Positions 54,490-63,595 of a DNA stretch of 64,000 nucleotides are shown here, one piece after another. Source of the DNA: UBA4416 sp040389965 (lineage in GTDB: Bacteria; Bacteroidota; Bacteroidia; B-17B0; Aurantibacillaceae); NCBI GenBank assembly GCA_040389965.1, contig JAZJZF010000041.1, positions 62,001-126,000 on the forward strand, in the 5' to 3' direction. The translations under genes were made by a program, and so were the position numbers. Positions within the stretch are counted from its first letter, which is position 1. Each line of letters starts with the position of its first letter. Under the pieces are notes generated by a model. That model was not told the DNA's origin and did no database searches. It saw only the letters and a list, made by a program, of their open reading frames with translations.

Positions 54490-54568
54490 TCCCGCAGATT
54501 TCGCAAATCGGCACGGATAAATTTCATATAATTTTATAAATCTGCGAAAATCCGCGAGATCAGCGGGA
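54490..54568. repeat. REP-like palindromic intergenic element
   Basis: This 79-base segment between two plus-strand genes starts TCCCGCAGATTT and ends in GATCAGCGGGA. The outer arms TCCCGC and GCGGGA, and the inner CGCAGATTT (54493-54501) and AAATCTGCG (54538-54546), are inverted copies. The pattern 'CGCAGATTT ... AAATCTGCG ... GCGGGA' is of the sort seen scattered in many Bacteroidota genomes between genes. It may influence mRNA stability or be a trace of a REP-type mobile unit. Confidence 0.65.
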
Positions 54569-54573
54569 ATAAT

Positions 54574-55296
54574 ATGGAACCAATTACACCCTATAATAAT
54601 AACGAATCAAAAAAAGAGCAGGTAGCTCAAATGTTTGATAACATTGCTTTTCGTTACGATTTTTTAAACTCGCTCTTATCTCTTGGAATTCATAAAGGTT
54701 GGAGAAGAAGATGCATCAGACTAATAGCAGATAAAAAGCCGAAACATATTTTAGACGTAGCAACAGGTACTGCAGATTTCGCTATTGAAGCAATGAAATT
54801 AAACCCTGTTTCTGTTACAGGTATTGATATCAGTGAAGGGATGATGAAATTTGGCAGGGAAAAAATCACTAAACTAAATTTTGACAAGACCATCACTTTG
54901 CAATATGGCGATGCTGAAACCTGTGATTTACCTGATAATTCGATAGATGCTATTACGGTTGGTTTTGGTGTGAGAAATTTTGAACACCTCGAAAAAGGCT
55001 TGGCTAATATGCTGCGTATGTTAAAACCGGGTGGACAGCTTTGTATCCTTGAATTTTCTTCGCCCCGTAAATTTCCTGTAAAGCAATTTTATAATTTTCA
55101 TTTCAAATACATTACGCCTACTTTAGGAAAGATGTTTTCGAAAGATACAAGGGCTTATACTTATTTACCTGAATCCATTAAAGCATTTCCGGATAACGAG
55201 CGCTTTACAGCTATATTGGAGAAAACAGGATATAAAAAGGCTTCTTTTAGTTCAGTTGGCTTAGGCCTTGCCGCTATTTATCTGGCAGAGAAATAA
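54574..55296 (+). CDS. menG: demethylmenaquinone methyltransferase
   Basis: A 240-residue class I methyltransferase that makes menaquinone (or ubiquinone) from the demethyl precursor. UbiE/MenG motifs are clear: VAQMFDNIAFRYDFLNSLLS, HKGWRRRCI, the SAM motif ILDVATGTADFAIEA, GIDISEGMM, and the C-terminal FPDNERFTAILEKTGY with LGLAAIYLAEK. As menaquinone is the usual Bacteroidota quinone, menG (also called ubiE) is the better label. Only 88 bases separate it from rfaE1, nearly all of it the palindromic repeat. Confidence 0.93.
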   Translation: MEPITPYNNNESKKEQVAQMFDNIAFRYDFLNSLLSLGIHKGWRRRCIRLIADKKPKHILDVATGTADFAIEAMKLNPVSVTGIDISEGMMKFGREKITKLNFDKTITLQYGDAETCDLPDNSIDAITVGFGVRNFEHLEKGLANMLRMLKPGGQLCILEFSSPRKFPVKQFYNFHFKYITPTLGKMFSKDTRAYTYLPESIKAFPDNERFTAILEKTGYKKASFSSVGLGLAAIYLAEK

Positions 55297-55303
55297 ATTA
55301 AAA

Positions 55304-56191
55304 TTACCTTAAGATACTTGCTTTTGCCTTATCGTAAAGGTCGTGCACAATACCATCAGATAAACCAATTTGAGGAACAAAGATATTTTCAATGTCGGCA
55401 GTTTTCATAATGGTAATGAAAATTTTTGAGGCATGAATAATAACATCCGCGCGATCAGGCTTTAACCCCAGTACTTCCACACGCTCATTATACGTATAAG
55501 AATTGAGCATGTCATTAATGCCTTTAAGCTTATTGTAACTCAAACTCTTATTATCTTTTTTGGTCATCTTGAAGATCTTGTTGATGTTTCCGCCAGAACC
55601 AATAGCACTTAAAGGCCTTACTCCAAGAGTCGTAGATTTGATCCAGGATTTCATTTTATCCCATTCGTCTTTTTCTACTTTATCCAATAACATCCTTACA
55701 GTACCAATATTAAACGACCTCGAGGCCATCACTTTATGATTATAATAGAGCGTTAATTCAGTGCTTCCACCACCAACATCGATATATAAATACGCATGTT
55801 TCGGGTTCAGCATTTCTTCAATGTGATTCGAAAATACCAATTGTGCTTCTACTTTTCCATCAATAATCTCAACCGTTATACCTGCTTCTCTTTGAATTCG
55901 TTCAATAACCTCCAGACCATTAGAGGCATCACGCATAGCGCTGGTAGCAACGGCTCTGTAGGCATCAACTTCGTATACTTTAATTAATTCGCTAAAGCCA
56001 CGCATGGCAGTAGTAAGTTTGTCAGCTTTTTTTTCGGAAATTTTACCATTCAAAAACACATCTTCACCTAAACGAATAGGTAAACGAATCAACTCTTCCT
56101 TACTAAAAACAGGCTTTCCGTTGACTTCATATGCTCTGCAAAATAATAATCGCATGGCATTACTTCCAATATCTACAGCTGCAAAGATCAT
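55304..56191 (-). CDS. Ppx/GppA exopolyphosphatase family protein
   Basis: A 295-residue ASKHA-fold phosphatase. The phosphate motifs are AAVDIGSNAMRLL at the start, VATSAMRDASNG, and LYIDVGGGSTELTLYYNHK. It is the short N-terminal-domain version; E. coli Ppx has extra C-terminal domains. It overlaps the polyphosphate kinase gene by four bases (ATGA) and is clearly co-translated, so the likely substrate is polyphosphate, with pppGpp as the alternative. Confidence 0.88.
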   Translation of the reverse strand: MIFAAVDIGSNAMRLLFCRAYEVNGKPVFSKEELIRLPIRLGEDVFLNGKISEKKADKLTTAMRGFSELIKVYEVDAYRAVATSAMRDASNGLEVIERIQREAGITVEIIDGKVEAQLVFSNHIEEMLNPKHAYLYIDVGGGSTELTLYYNHKVMASRSFNIGTVRMLLDKVEKDEWDKMKSWIKSTTLGVRPLSAIGSGGNINKIFKMTKKDNKSLSYNKLKGINDMLNSYTYNERVEVLGLKPDRADVIIHASKIFITIMKTADIENIFVPQIGLSDGIVHDLYDKAKASILR

Positions 56192-58302
56192 AAGGAGGCC
56201 ATGTGTTTTTTAGAATGCGTTAATGTTTTAAAGTAAGCTTCTTTTTCTTTTTTCAGGTAATTATAAATTTCGTCCTGCACGCGTATTTTTCGTTCGCCAA
56301 GTTTAGGAGAAATGTAAAAGTTTTGCTGCAACCTGTCAAGGATACGCACCTTTGTATTTCCTGATAATTGTATATCGATGATATCTTTAATTTGTTTTTT
56401 TACTTCAGGACTGTATATAGGAACCGCTACCTCGCTTCTGCTATCAAGGTTTCGACTCATCCAGTCTGCAGAAGTAATATAGATTTTTTCGTCGCCGTTG
56501 TTACCAAAAATAAATACCCGGGCATGTTCAAGGTATTTATCTACAATGCTGTATGCTTTTATGTTATCGCTGAAGCCCTGAATTTCGGTAACCAGTGAAC
56601 AGATTCCACGAACGATCAATGTTATTTTAACTCCTGCCTGTGATGCTTCATATAATTTAGTGATCATATCCTTATCAACCAGACTGTTCATTTTAAGGAC
56701 CATATAAGCTTTCTTTTTGGCTTTAGCGTTTTCTATTTCCTTATTGATAAGGTTAACAAATGTTTGACGCATAAAGAACGGAGCAACCGCCAGGTGCTTA
56801 TAGTTGCCGGTTTTAAAGTTGTTGGTATAAAAATCAAAAACGTTGGTTATTTCTTCCGTAATGTTTTTATCAGCGGTTAGTAAGCTGAAATCTGTATAGA
56901 TCCTCGCTGTTTTCTCATTGAAGTTACCTGTTCCAATATGAGCATATTTTATTTCTTTCCCATTGACACGGGTTGTAATTAAAAAAAGCTTACTGTGAAC
57001 TTTTAATCCCGGAACACCATAAATAACAGTAGCGCCTTCTTCCTGAAGTTTATTGGCCCAGTAAATATTATTCTCTTCATCAAAACGAGCCTGCAACTCA
57101 ACCAATACGGTTACTTTTTTACCATTTTTAATAGCATTGATCAGGGCATTGGCAATTTTTGAAGAATCGGCTACCCTGTAGAATGTAATTTTTATAGATT
57201 CAACGGTAGGATCAATAGAGGCTTCCCTTAGTAAAGTAATAATATGATCAAACGTATGATAAGGATAATGTAATAATATATCTTTTTGCTTGATCACCTG
57301 TAAGATACTGGTATGTATATTCTCTAAATATTTATGATCGAGTGCAGGCGGATGGTTATACACTAATTTTTTCTCGCCAATATTTGGGAAGCGGATAAAA
57401 TCTTTAAAATTATGATATCTACCACCCGGAATAGCATTGTCTTTTTTGTCCATGCCTAGTTTTTTCATAATAAAACCAAGCATTTCACGACTCATATGAC
57501 TATCATAAACAAAACGTACAGGCAGCCCTTTCTTACGGTCTTTTACACTTTTAGAAATCTTTTCGAGCATACTTTTACTTACATCGTGGTCAATGTCAAG
57601 TTCTGCATCGCGGGTTAATTTTATGTTGATGGCTTCTTTAACCGTGTAACCAAATACAGAAAACATTTCGTTGGCGTTGAAACGAATGACATCATCCAGC
57701 AAAATAATATACTTTTTGTTTTTTTCCTGTGGCAGAATAATAAAGCGGGTATTTGTTTTTGAAGGAATTTCAATTAAAGCATATTTATTCTTTTGCTTAC
57801 TGTTATTAGCAATGAGCCTTACAAATAAATATCCCGATTTGTCTTTCATATAAGGGAAAGCCTTATACTCGTCTACCATAATAGGGAATAGGGTAGATAC
57901 GACTTCGTTATGAAAATAATCTTTTACGAAAATTTGTTGTTCGGGATTTAGCTGCTTTTCGTTAATGATAAACACATTTTCTTTGGCAAGCTCATGCAAT
58001 AATTCCTGGTATATGGCTTCAAAACGTTGTTGCTGTTCAATTACCTTGCGTTGTAATTTTTGTAATAATTCTTTAGGATCGTCTCCATATACGGCTATGG
58101 CCTTTTTACCAAGCTTGCTCAGCCTGTTAATGGTTGCTACCCTAACCCGGTAAAACTCGTCGCGGTTATTACTAAAAATGCCTAAAAATTTAAGGCGTTC
58201 AATAAGTGGTGTTGTTGAATCGGAAGCTTCCTGAAGTACCCGGTCATTAAATGAGAGCCAGCTTATTTCCCGGTTTATATAAGGAATTTTTTGTGTTTGC
58301 AT
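56188..58302 (-). CDS. ppk1: polyphosphate kinase 1
   Basis: A 704-residue enzyme that makes polyphosphate from ATP. I choose the start at 58302 (MQTQKIPYINREISWLSFN) because the N-terminal domain motif INREISWLSFNDRVLQEA is there; the ATG at 58350 would add 16 residues. Conserved blocks include NRDEFYRVRVA, the HxK-containing VPGLKVHSKLFLITT, the second phospholipase-D-like motif HIGTGNFNEKTARIYTDF, and YITSADWMSRNLDSRSEVAVP. Length is normal. It precedes ppx in the same operon. Confidence 0.95.
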   Translation of the reverse strand: MQTQKIPYINREISWLSFNDRVLQEASDSTTPLIERLKFLGIFSNNRDEFYRVRVATINRLSKLGKKAIAVYGDDPKELLQKLQRKVIEQQQRFEAIYQELLHELAKENVFIINEKQLNPEQQIFVKDYFHNEVVSTLFPIMVDEYKAFPYMKDKSGYLFVRLIANNSKQKNKYALIEIPSKTNTRFIILPQEKNKKYIILLDDVIRFNANEMFSVFGYTVKEAINIKLTRDAELDIDHDVSKSMLEKISKSVKDRKKGLPVRFVYDSHMSREMLGFIMKKLGMDKKDNAIPGGRYHNFKDFIRFPNIGEKKLVYNHPPALDHKYLENIHTSILQVIKQKDILLHYPYHTFDHIITLLREASIDPTVESIKITFYRVADSSKIANALINAIKNGKKVTVLVELQARFDEENNIYWANKLQEEGATVIYGVPGLKVHSKLFLITTRVNGKEIKYAHIGTGNFNEKTARIYTDFSLLTADKNITEEITNVFDFYTNNFKTGNYKHLAVAPFFMRQTFVNLINKEIENAKAKKKAYMVLKMNSLVDKDMITKLYEASQAGVKITLIVRGICSLVTEIQGFSDNIKAYSIVDKYLEHARVFIFGNNGDEKIYITSADWMSRNLDSRSEVAVPIYSPEVKKQIKDIIDIQLSGNTKVRILDRLQQNFYISPKLGERKIRVQDEIYNYLKKEKEAYFKTLTHSKKHMASL

Positions 58303-58430
58303 AGTATTGGAATTCGCAATAATCAACCAAATATAATAATTATGCTCCAATAGTTTTTTATAATTTATGAGGTAAAAAAACTAAATTTATTGACTTTTAA
58401 TCTGATCATTATATTACTAAATTGTTACGA

Positions 58431-59051
58431 ATGACATTCCTCAAAAAGCATCTGCCTGTTACCATTATTGTCATTTTTCACCTTGTGGGGTTCATCGGTT
58501 TTTTAATAAGCCCGGCCTATTTTAGGGCATTAACACCCTTTAACCTGTTATTGTCCGGTTTATTACTGTTAATAACAAGTGGACAAACCAAATGGAAGTT
58601 TTACGCAGTTATGACAGGTGTGGCTTTGGCAGGGTATTTTGTAGAAGTAGCCGGTGTTAAAACCGGGCTCATATTTGGCCATTACCATTATGGGTCTGCC
58701 TTGGGCATTAAATGGTTGTCTGTGCCTTTGTTAATTGGTCTTAATTGGGCATTGCTTATTTATGCCACATCGCAGTTTTTTAGTTTCAGTAATAAATATG
58801 TCAATGCCTTTTTTGCAGCTATACTGATGGTAGCACTCGATTTTTTTATTGAACAAAGTGCGGCCAGATTCGATTTCTGGTATTGGCAAAACGCCCGTAT
58901 TCCTTTGCAAAACTACATTGCCTGGTTCATCATTTCTTTTGTCATTCATGTTTTTTCTGATGCCGAGCTTTCTAAAAAACCTAACATAACGGCAAAAGCT
59001 TTTTTTGTTGTGCAGGTTGTATTTTTTGCGGCTCTTTATATTTTTGCCTGA
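58431..59051 (+). CDS. carotenoid biosynthesis protein (CruF/DUF422-like)
   Basis: A 206-residue polytopic membrane protein with seven hydrophobic spans. It starts at the ATG at 58431; a TTG at 58422 is possible but weaker. Segments such as GYFVEVAGVKTGLIFGHYHYG, VPLLIGLNWALLIYAT and ALDFFIEQSAARFDFWYW are characteristic of DUF422/CruF, the 1',2'-hydratase family for acyclic or monocyclic carotenoids. The lycopene-cyclase-like gene 30 bases downstream supports a carotenoid role. No phytoene synthase or desaturase is in the window, so the pathway would be completed elsewhere. Confidence 0.8.
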   Translation: MTFLKKHLPVTIIVIFHLVGFIGFLISPAYFRALTPFNLLLSGLLLLITSGQTKWKFYAVMTGVALAGYFVEVAGVKTGLIFGHYHYGSALGIKWLSVPLLIGLNWALLIYATSQFFSFSNKYVNAFFAAILMVALDFFIEQSAARFDFWYWQNARIPLQNYIAWFIISFVIHVFSDAELSKKPNITAKAFFVVQVVFFAALYIFA

Positions 59052-59080
59052 TCTAAAACAGTATATTTGATCGTATACCC

Positions 59081-59773
59081 ATGAATTCGCATTACACATA
59101 TTTACTACTCGATTTTTTGAGTGTTATCTTTCCAATTTTGCTGAGTTTTGATAAAAAAGTGGCTTTTTATAAGTTGTGGAAATACCTGCTACCGGCCATA
59201 TTCGTTAATGCTACCTTATTTGTATTATGGGATATTTATTTTACGGCACATGGTGTATGGCGTTTTAATCCCGATTATATCTGTGGCATTCATGTGTTTA
59301 ATTTACCAATCGAAGAAGTATTATTTTTTATAGTAGTTCCTTATTCCTGCGCTTTTATTTATGAATGTTTAAATGCCTATGTAATAAAAGAAATCGTCAC
59401 AAAACCCAAGCTGGTAACGATTATTGTATTGGTTTTATCGTTGGCATCGTGCGTACTGTTTTATAATAAAATCTATACCATCGTAAATGCAGGCATTTGC
59501 TTTGCGGTTGTTTTTATAACGGCTTTTATCTATAAATTTAAACACATGGGACGTTTTTATTTCTCTTTTTTTGTAGCTTTAATCCCATTCCTGGTATTCG
59601 ATGGACTGATAACAGGCTTGCCTATTGTTTATTATAATGACCAGGAAAATATGGCTATCCGGTTTTTTTGCATACCACTCGAAGACTTTTTTTATTGCCT
59701 AAGCTTACTGCTAAATACGGTACTGATTATGGATTATTTTAAAACACGTCAATCAACACATTCAATTACTTAA
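59081..59773 (+). CDS. lycopene cyclase domain protein (fused CrtYc-CrtYd type)
   Basis: A 230-residue membrane protein with two internally related halves, each having three helices and a PxEE-like motif: NLPIEEVLFFIVVPYSCAF in the first and IPLEDFFYCLSLLLNTV in the second. This is the fused form of the heterodimeric CrtYc/Yd lycopene beta-cyclases, which close the ends of linear carotenoids. TATATTTG at 59062-59069 lies directly in front and could be a -7 box. It follows the CruF-like gene by 29 bases and is probably co-transcribed with it. Confidence 0.82.
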   Translation: MNSHYTYLLLDFLSVIFPILLSFDKKVAFYKLWKYLLPAIFVNATLFVLWDIYFTAHGVWRFNPDYICGIHVFNLPIEEVLFFIVVPYSCAFIYECLNAYVIKEIVTKPKLVTIIVLVLSLASCVLFYNKIYTIVNAGICFAVVFITAFIYKFKHMGRFYFSFFVALIPFLVFDGLITGLPIVYYNDQENMAIRFFCIPLEDFFYCLSLLLNTVLIMDYFKTRQSTHSIT

Positions 59774-59786
59774 TAGGATCACACAG

Positions 59787-60440
59787 ATGGAAACAACTTT
59801 AAAATTTTTAAAGCAACTGGCAAAGAATAACCGCAAAGAGTGGTTTGATGAGAACAGAAAAACATACGAAACGTCTAAAGCGGAATTTGAAGCCATTGTA
59901 AAATCGGTCATTGATAAATCAATCGTTTTTGATAAACTATTGATAGGACTGGAAGCAAAAAAATGCCTGTTTCGTATTAATAAAGATGTGCGTTTTAGCA
60001 AAGACAAATCGCCCTATAAATTAAACATGGGAGCAAGTATTAATCCGGGAGGAAAAAAATCGATGATCGCCGGTTACTACATTCATATAGAACCCGGAAA
60101 GAGCTTCCTGGCGGGAGGTACATGGCAACCAATGCCTGAAGTACTTGCAGCCATCAGGCAGGAAATTGATTATAATAGCAAAGAGTTCAGGAAGATTCTT
60201 GCTGCCAAAGACTTTAAAACCTATTTCGGAGGATTGTCAGAAGAAGATAAATTGAAAACAGCTCCTAAAGGGTATGAGAAAACACATCCTGACCTTGACT
60301 TGCTTCAGCATAAAAGTTTTATAGTAGTGCATGATATTACGGATGCGCAGGTAATGGATAAAAATTTTCCAACGTATGTAGCTAAAGTATTTAAAGCCAT
60401 GTTACCTCTAAATAGTTTTTTGAGGAATAGTGGAGAGTAA
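59787..60440 (+). CDS. DUF2461 family protein
   Basis: A 217-residue protein. The family signatures are NNRKEWFDENRKTYETSK near the start, FRINKDVRFSKDKSPYKLNM, and GYYIHIEPGKSFLAGGTWQP with PKGYEKTHPDLDLLQHKSF. DUF2461 has no settled function; it is a widespread soluble protein. It starts 13 bases after the lycopene cyclase and may share its transcript, but a link with carotenoids is not evident. It is convergent with the HAD phosphatase (4 bases apart). Confidence 0.9.
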   Translation: METTLKFLKQLAKNNRKEWFDENRKTYETSKAEFEAIVKSVIDKSIVFDKLLIGLEAKKCLFRINKDVRFSKDKSPYKLNMGASINPGGKKSMIAGYYIHIEPGKSFLAGGTWQPMPEVLAAIRQEIDYNSKEFRKILAAKDFKTYFGGLSEEDKLKTAPKGYEKTHPDLDLLQHKSFIVVHDITDAQVMDKNFPTYVAKVFKAMLPLNSFLRNSGE

Positions 60441-60444
60441 GTCT

Positions 60445-61089
60445 CTAAACCAAAAATTCTTCTAAGGAATTGAGTCGGTAATCAGCTAAAGCAAACTTAG
60501 GATTATGCTTACTTTCTTCGTCAGGAATAGCAAGTACTTTCATTTGCGCCGCTTTAGCCGCAACAATGCCGTTTATAGAATCTTCTATCACCAGGCATTC
60601 TTTAGGATCAACACCCATTTGAGCTGCACAGGCTAAAAACACATCAGGATGTGGTTTTCCGTAAGCCATATGCTCTGCAGAACATAACACATCAAAATAG
60701 CTGTTAATTTTTAACGCATCTATTACTGTATTCATAAATGCTGTATTGGAAGAGGTGCCAATGGCTATTTTATAACCGTTTTGCTTTAACAATTCCAACG
60801 CTTTATTCACGCCTTTCATGGCAGTCCCTTCTTCTATAATAAGCTCAGAAAGCCGTTTAATGACCAAAGCATCAAATTCGGGAATAGGAATATGGTGCAT
60901 ATTATGTTTTTTGAACCAATAAGCTGCCACTTCTTTAAAGCGCAAACCCGTGGTAATACGGCAATCGTTTTCGGTAAATGGAATACCTGCCTCTGTAAAA
61001 CTTCGGACCATAATTCTTCGCCATAGTGGCTCCGAATCAATAATTACCCCATCCATGTCAAAAATAACGGCTTTTACTCCAGTTAGCAT
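60445..61089 (-). CDS. HAD-family hydrolase, beta-phosphoglucomutase-like
   Basis: A 214-residue phosphatase/mutase. Motif I is VIFDMDGVIIDSEPLW (nucleophile and general acid aspartates near residues 11 and 13), motif II includes IGTSSNTAF, motif III HMAYGKPHPDVFL and motif IV CLVIEDSINGIVAAKAA. The cap domain is of the helical C1 type. Members hydrolyse 2-deoxyglucose-6-phosphate or similar sugars or act as beta-phosphoglucomutase. Substrate unknown. Confidence 0.85.
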   Translation of the reverse strand: MLTGVKAVIFDMDGVIIDSEPLWRRIMVRSFTEAGIPFTENDCRITTGLRFKEVAAYWFKKHNMHHIPIPEFDALVIKRLSELIIEEGTAMKGVNKALELLKQNGYKIAIGTSSNTAFMNTVIDALKINSYFDVLCSAEHMAYGKPHPDVFLACAAQMGVDPKECLVIEDSINGIVAAKAAQMKVLAIPDEESKHNPKFALADYRLNSLEEFLV

Positions 61090-61160
61090 TGTTAATTTCT
61101 TTGTTTAATAAATGCAAATATACATTTATTAGCAAGCTTAATCGATGCTATTTTTGTTAC

Positions 61161-62324
61161 ATGTATTTTCCCGGTTTTGTTGAGATTGGAGTGAATGAAC
61201 TCCTGTTAATTGCTTTTGGATTGTCGGTAGCGGGCATCATTATTCATTATTTTATCAATATCCTTCCTGTTGGCAGTAAAAATGCCAATGCTGCGGCTAA
61301 CCCTGATCTATCTGGTGGTAAGGCAGGTAAAAAAGAACCTATTTCGGTTATTATTTGCGCAAGAAACGAAGACGATAACCTCACGGAGTTCTTACCAAAA
61401 ATACTGGTACAGGATTATCCCGAGTTTGAAGTTATTGTGGTAAACGACTGCTCCATAGATAATACGGAAAATGTGATTGACGAATTCGCGAAGATTTTCC
61501 CGAATTTGAAAAAAGTAAATATTAAAGAAGATAGCTATTACAAACACGGTAAAAAGTTTGCTGTATTAGTTGGTATTAAAGGCGCTACGCACGATCAGCT
61601 TTTATTTACGGATGCCGATTGCTTTCCGGCCAATGAACACTGGATCAGCGAAATGAGCAATGGTTTTAGCACTACCAAAGAAATAGTGCTTGGTTATGGC
61701 GCTTATAAAAAAGAATCGGGATTTTTAAATAAGATCATTCGGTTCGATACGTTTTTAATTGCCGCTAATTATTTGTCGGCTGCTATTAAAGGCAAAGGTT
61801 ATATGGGTGTTGGAAGAAACCTGGCCTATAAAAAGAGCCTGTTCTACAAACAAAAAGGCTTTTCAAAACATTACCATATTCAGTCGGGCGACGATGATCT
61901 TTTTATTAATGAAGCCTGCACTCCGGAGAATACCACGGTTGTTGTATCGCACGACTCCATTACCTATTCCCTTGCCAAAGACACTTTTCTGGGTTGGAAA
62001 CGTCAAAAACAAAGGCATCTTACAACTGCACCGCATTATAATGCCAGCAGTAAGCTTAAAATAACTCTGGGATATATCCTTCAATACGGGTTTTATATAT
62101 TGTTTTTTGTTTTATTATGCTTTAAAGCAACCTTTATTAGCGCTTTGGCAGGTTTATTATTGAAAATATGCCTGCAAATGATTATCTTTAGGAAAGTGGC
62201 AAAAAAACTAAACGAGCCCGATATGTGGGCAACGGCATTTTTTTATGAATTTGTATTATTAATGATTTACCCGGTTTTTCACATCAGTAAAATATTTCAT
62301 AAGCCTAATAAATGGAAGAGTTAG
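61161..62324 (+). CDS. membrane-bound family 2 glycosyltransferase
   Basis: A protein of about 387 residues starting at 61161 (MYFPGFVEIGV); the ATG at 61089 would add 24 residues and overlap the HAD gene. One helix at the N-terminus is followed by the GT-A domain: VIICARNEDDNLTEFLPKIL, VVNDCSIDNTENVI, FTDADCFPANEHW (DxD-like) and GDDDLFINEA, then GWKRQKQRHLTT as the Q/R-x-x-RW-like site. Two or three helices end the protein. It makes a lipid- or polymer-linked sugar on the cytoplasmic face. It overlaps the ECF sigma gene by 13 bases. Confidence 0.83.
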   Translation: MYFPGFVEIGVNELLLIAFGLSVAGIIIHYFINILPVGSKNANAAANPDLSGGKAGKKEPISVIICARNEDDNLTEFLPKILVQDYPEFEVIVVNDCSIDNTENVIDEFAKIFPNLKKVNIKEDSYYKHGKKFAVLVGIKGATHDQLLFTDADCFPANEHWISEMSNGFSTTKEIVLGYGAYKKESGFLNKIIRFDTFLIAANYLSAAIKGKGYMGVGRNLAYKKSLFYKQKGFSKHYHIQSGDDDLFINEACTPENTTVVVSHDSITYSLAKDTFLGWKRQKQRHLTTAPHYNASSKLKITLGYILQYGFYILFFVLLCFKATFISALAGLLLKICLQMIIFRKVAKKLNEPDMWATAFFYEFVLLMIYPVFHISKIFHKPNKWKS

Positions 62325-62932
62325 ACCCAAATGATAAATTAACTACCAAAGCTGTTTATGATTATAAGCTTATACAGCAAGCTTTGCATCATGGCGACCA
62401 AAAAGCTTATGCGGAATTATTACACCGCTATCGCGAATCGGTCTATTTTACAATGTTGCGTATGTGCAATAATAAAGATGATGCCGAAGATCTTACCATT
62501 GAAGCCTTTGGCAGGGCTTTTAAACGACTCGAACAATATACTCCAACCTATGCCTTTAGCACGTGGCTGTTTAAAATAGCCAGTAACAATGCCATTGATT
62601 TTTTAAGGAATAAGAAAAAAAATACGGCATTTTCCCTCGATACTAAAATGGAAAATGATGAAGGTCAGGAGTTCTCAAAAAATATTAAATCGCAAACCTT
62701 AGATCCTGAAGAAAATATCATTAAAAAGCAAAAGGTAGAAATGCTGAGGGATGTAGTGGAAAAACTAAAACCACGCTACAAAGAACTGGTAAAAATGCGC
62801 TATTACGAAGAACTGAGCTATGAAGAAATAGCACTGAAACTGGATCTCCCGGTTGGTACGGTGAAAGCACAGCTGTTTAGAGCAAGGGAATTTTTGTACA
62901 ATATTCTTAAAAACCAGGAAAATAAAATTTAA
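62312..62932 (+). CDS. ECF-type RNA polymerase sigma factor
   Basis: A 206-residue sigma-70 family factor of the ECF group. Region 2 is YRESVYFTMLRMCNNKDDAE and EDLTIEAFGRAFKRLEQY; region 4 is the helix-turn-helix YYEELSYEEIALKLDLPVGT with VKAQLFRAREF. Between them is a linker of charged residues. No anti-sigma gene is next to it: it starts inside the glycosyltransferase gene and is followed three bases later by rsmG. The signal it answers to is unknown. Confidence 0.9.
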   Translation: MEELDPNDKLTTKAVYDYKLIQQALHHGDQKAYAELLHRYRESVYFTMLRMCNNKDDAEDLTIEAFGRAFKRLEQYTPTYAFSTWLFKIASNNAIDFLRNKKKNTAFSLDTKMENDEGQEFSKNIKSQTLDPEENIIKKQKVEMLRDVVEKLKPRYKELVKMRYYEELSYEEIALKLDLPVGTVKAQLFRAREFLYNILKNQENKI

Positions 62933-62935
62933 TTC

Positions 62936-63571
62936 GTGAAACCTGATATTATCCTTAACTATTTTCCTGATCTGACAAAACACCAGCAGGAACAATTCGA
63001 AAAAATGTACGACCTCTATCTGCACTGGAATGCACAGATTAATGTTGTTTCCCGTAAAGATATTGACCTTTTATTTGAACGCCATGTATTGCATTCTTTG
63101 GGCATTGCTAAAGTCATTCAGTTTAAACCCGGGACTAAAATCCTGGATGTGGGCACCGGTGGCGGTTTTCCCGGAATTCCTCTGGCAGTTATGTTTCCGG
63201 AATGTACGTTTCATCTGGTAGATTCGATCGGTAAAAAAATTAAAGTGGTTCAGGAAGTAGCTGCAGGCCTTGGTCTTACCAATGTAACGGCAGAGCACGA
63301 GCGTGCAGAGAAAATAAACGACCGCTACCATTTTATTGTAAGTCGTGCCGTTACTGAATTTCCGGCATTTTATAACTGGATTTACCGCAAAATTTTAAAA
63401 GAAAATTTTAATGATCTTCCTAATGGAATCCTGTATTTAAAAGGGGGGGATCTTAAAGAAGAATTTGGACCTCATTACGATAAAGCCACGTTCTACGACC
63501 TAAAAGATTACTTTAAAGAAGAATTCTTTGAAACCAAAAAAGTGGTGCATTATAAACTGGGGTTTGTTTAA
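62936..63571 (+). CDS. rsmG: 16S rRNA (guanine527-N7)-methyltransferase
   Basis: A 211-residue methyltransferase that modifies G527 of 16S rRNA. It begins with GTG (62936), the only start in front of the conserved YFPDLTKHQQEQFEKMYDLY. SAM motif: ILDVGTGGGFPGIPLAVMFP; then FHLVDSIGKKIKVVQEVA and the catalytic-side VSRAVTEFPAFYNW. Length is typical for RsmG (GidB). It follows the sigma gene by three bases and is the last gene before the palindromic repeat region. Confidence 0.94.
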   Translation: MKPDIILNYFPDLTKHQQEQFEKMYDLYLHWNAQINVVSRKDIDLLFERHVLHSLGIAKVIQFKPGTKILDVGTGGGFPGIPLAVMFPECTFHLVDSIGKKIKVVQEVAAGLGLTNVTAEHERAEKINDRYHFIVSRAVTEFPAFYNWIYRKILKENFNDLPNGILYLKGGDLKEEFGPHYDKATFYDLKDYFKEEFFETKKVVHYKLGFV

Positions 63572-63595
63572 AGTCAATACCTACGTAAGCTTAAT

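Noticed and set aside
61149..61156. TATTTTTG as promoter of the glycosyltransferase gene
   Set aside because: It lies only five bases before the chosen start codon, so a transcript from it would be leaderless; most likely chance in AT-rich DNA.
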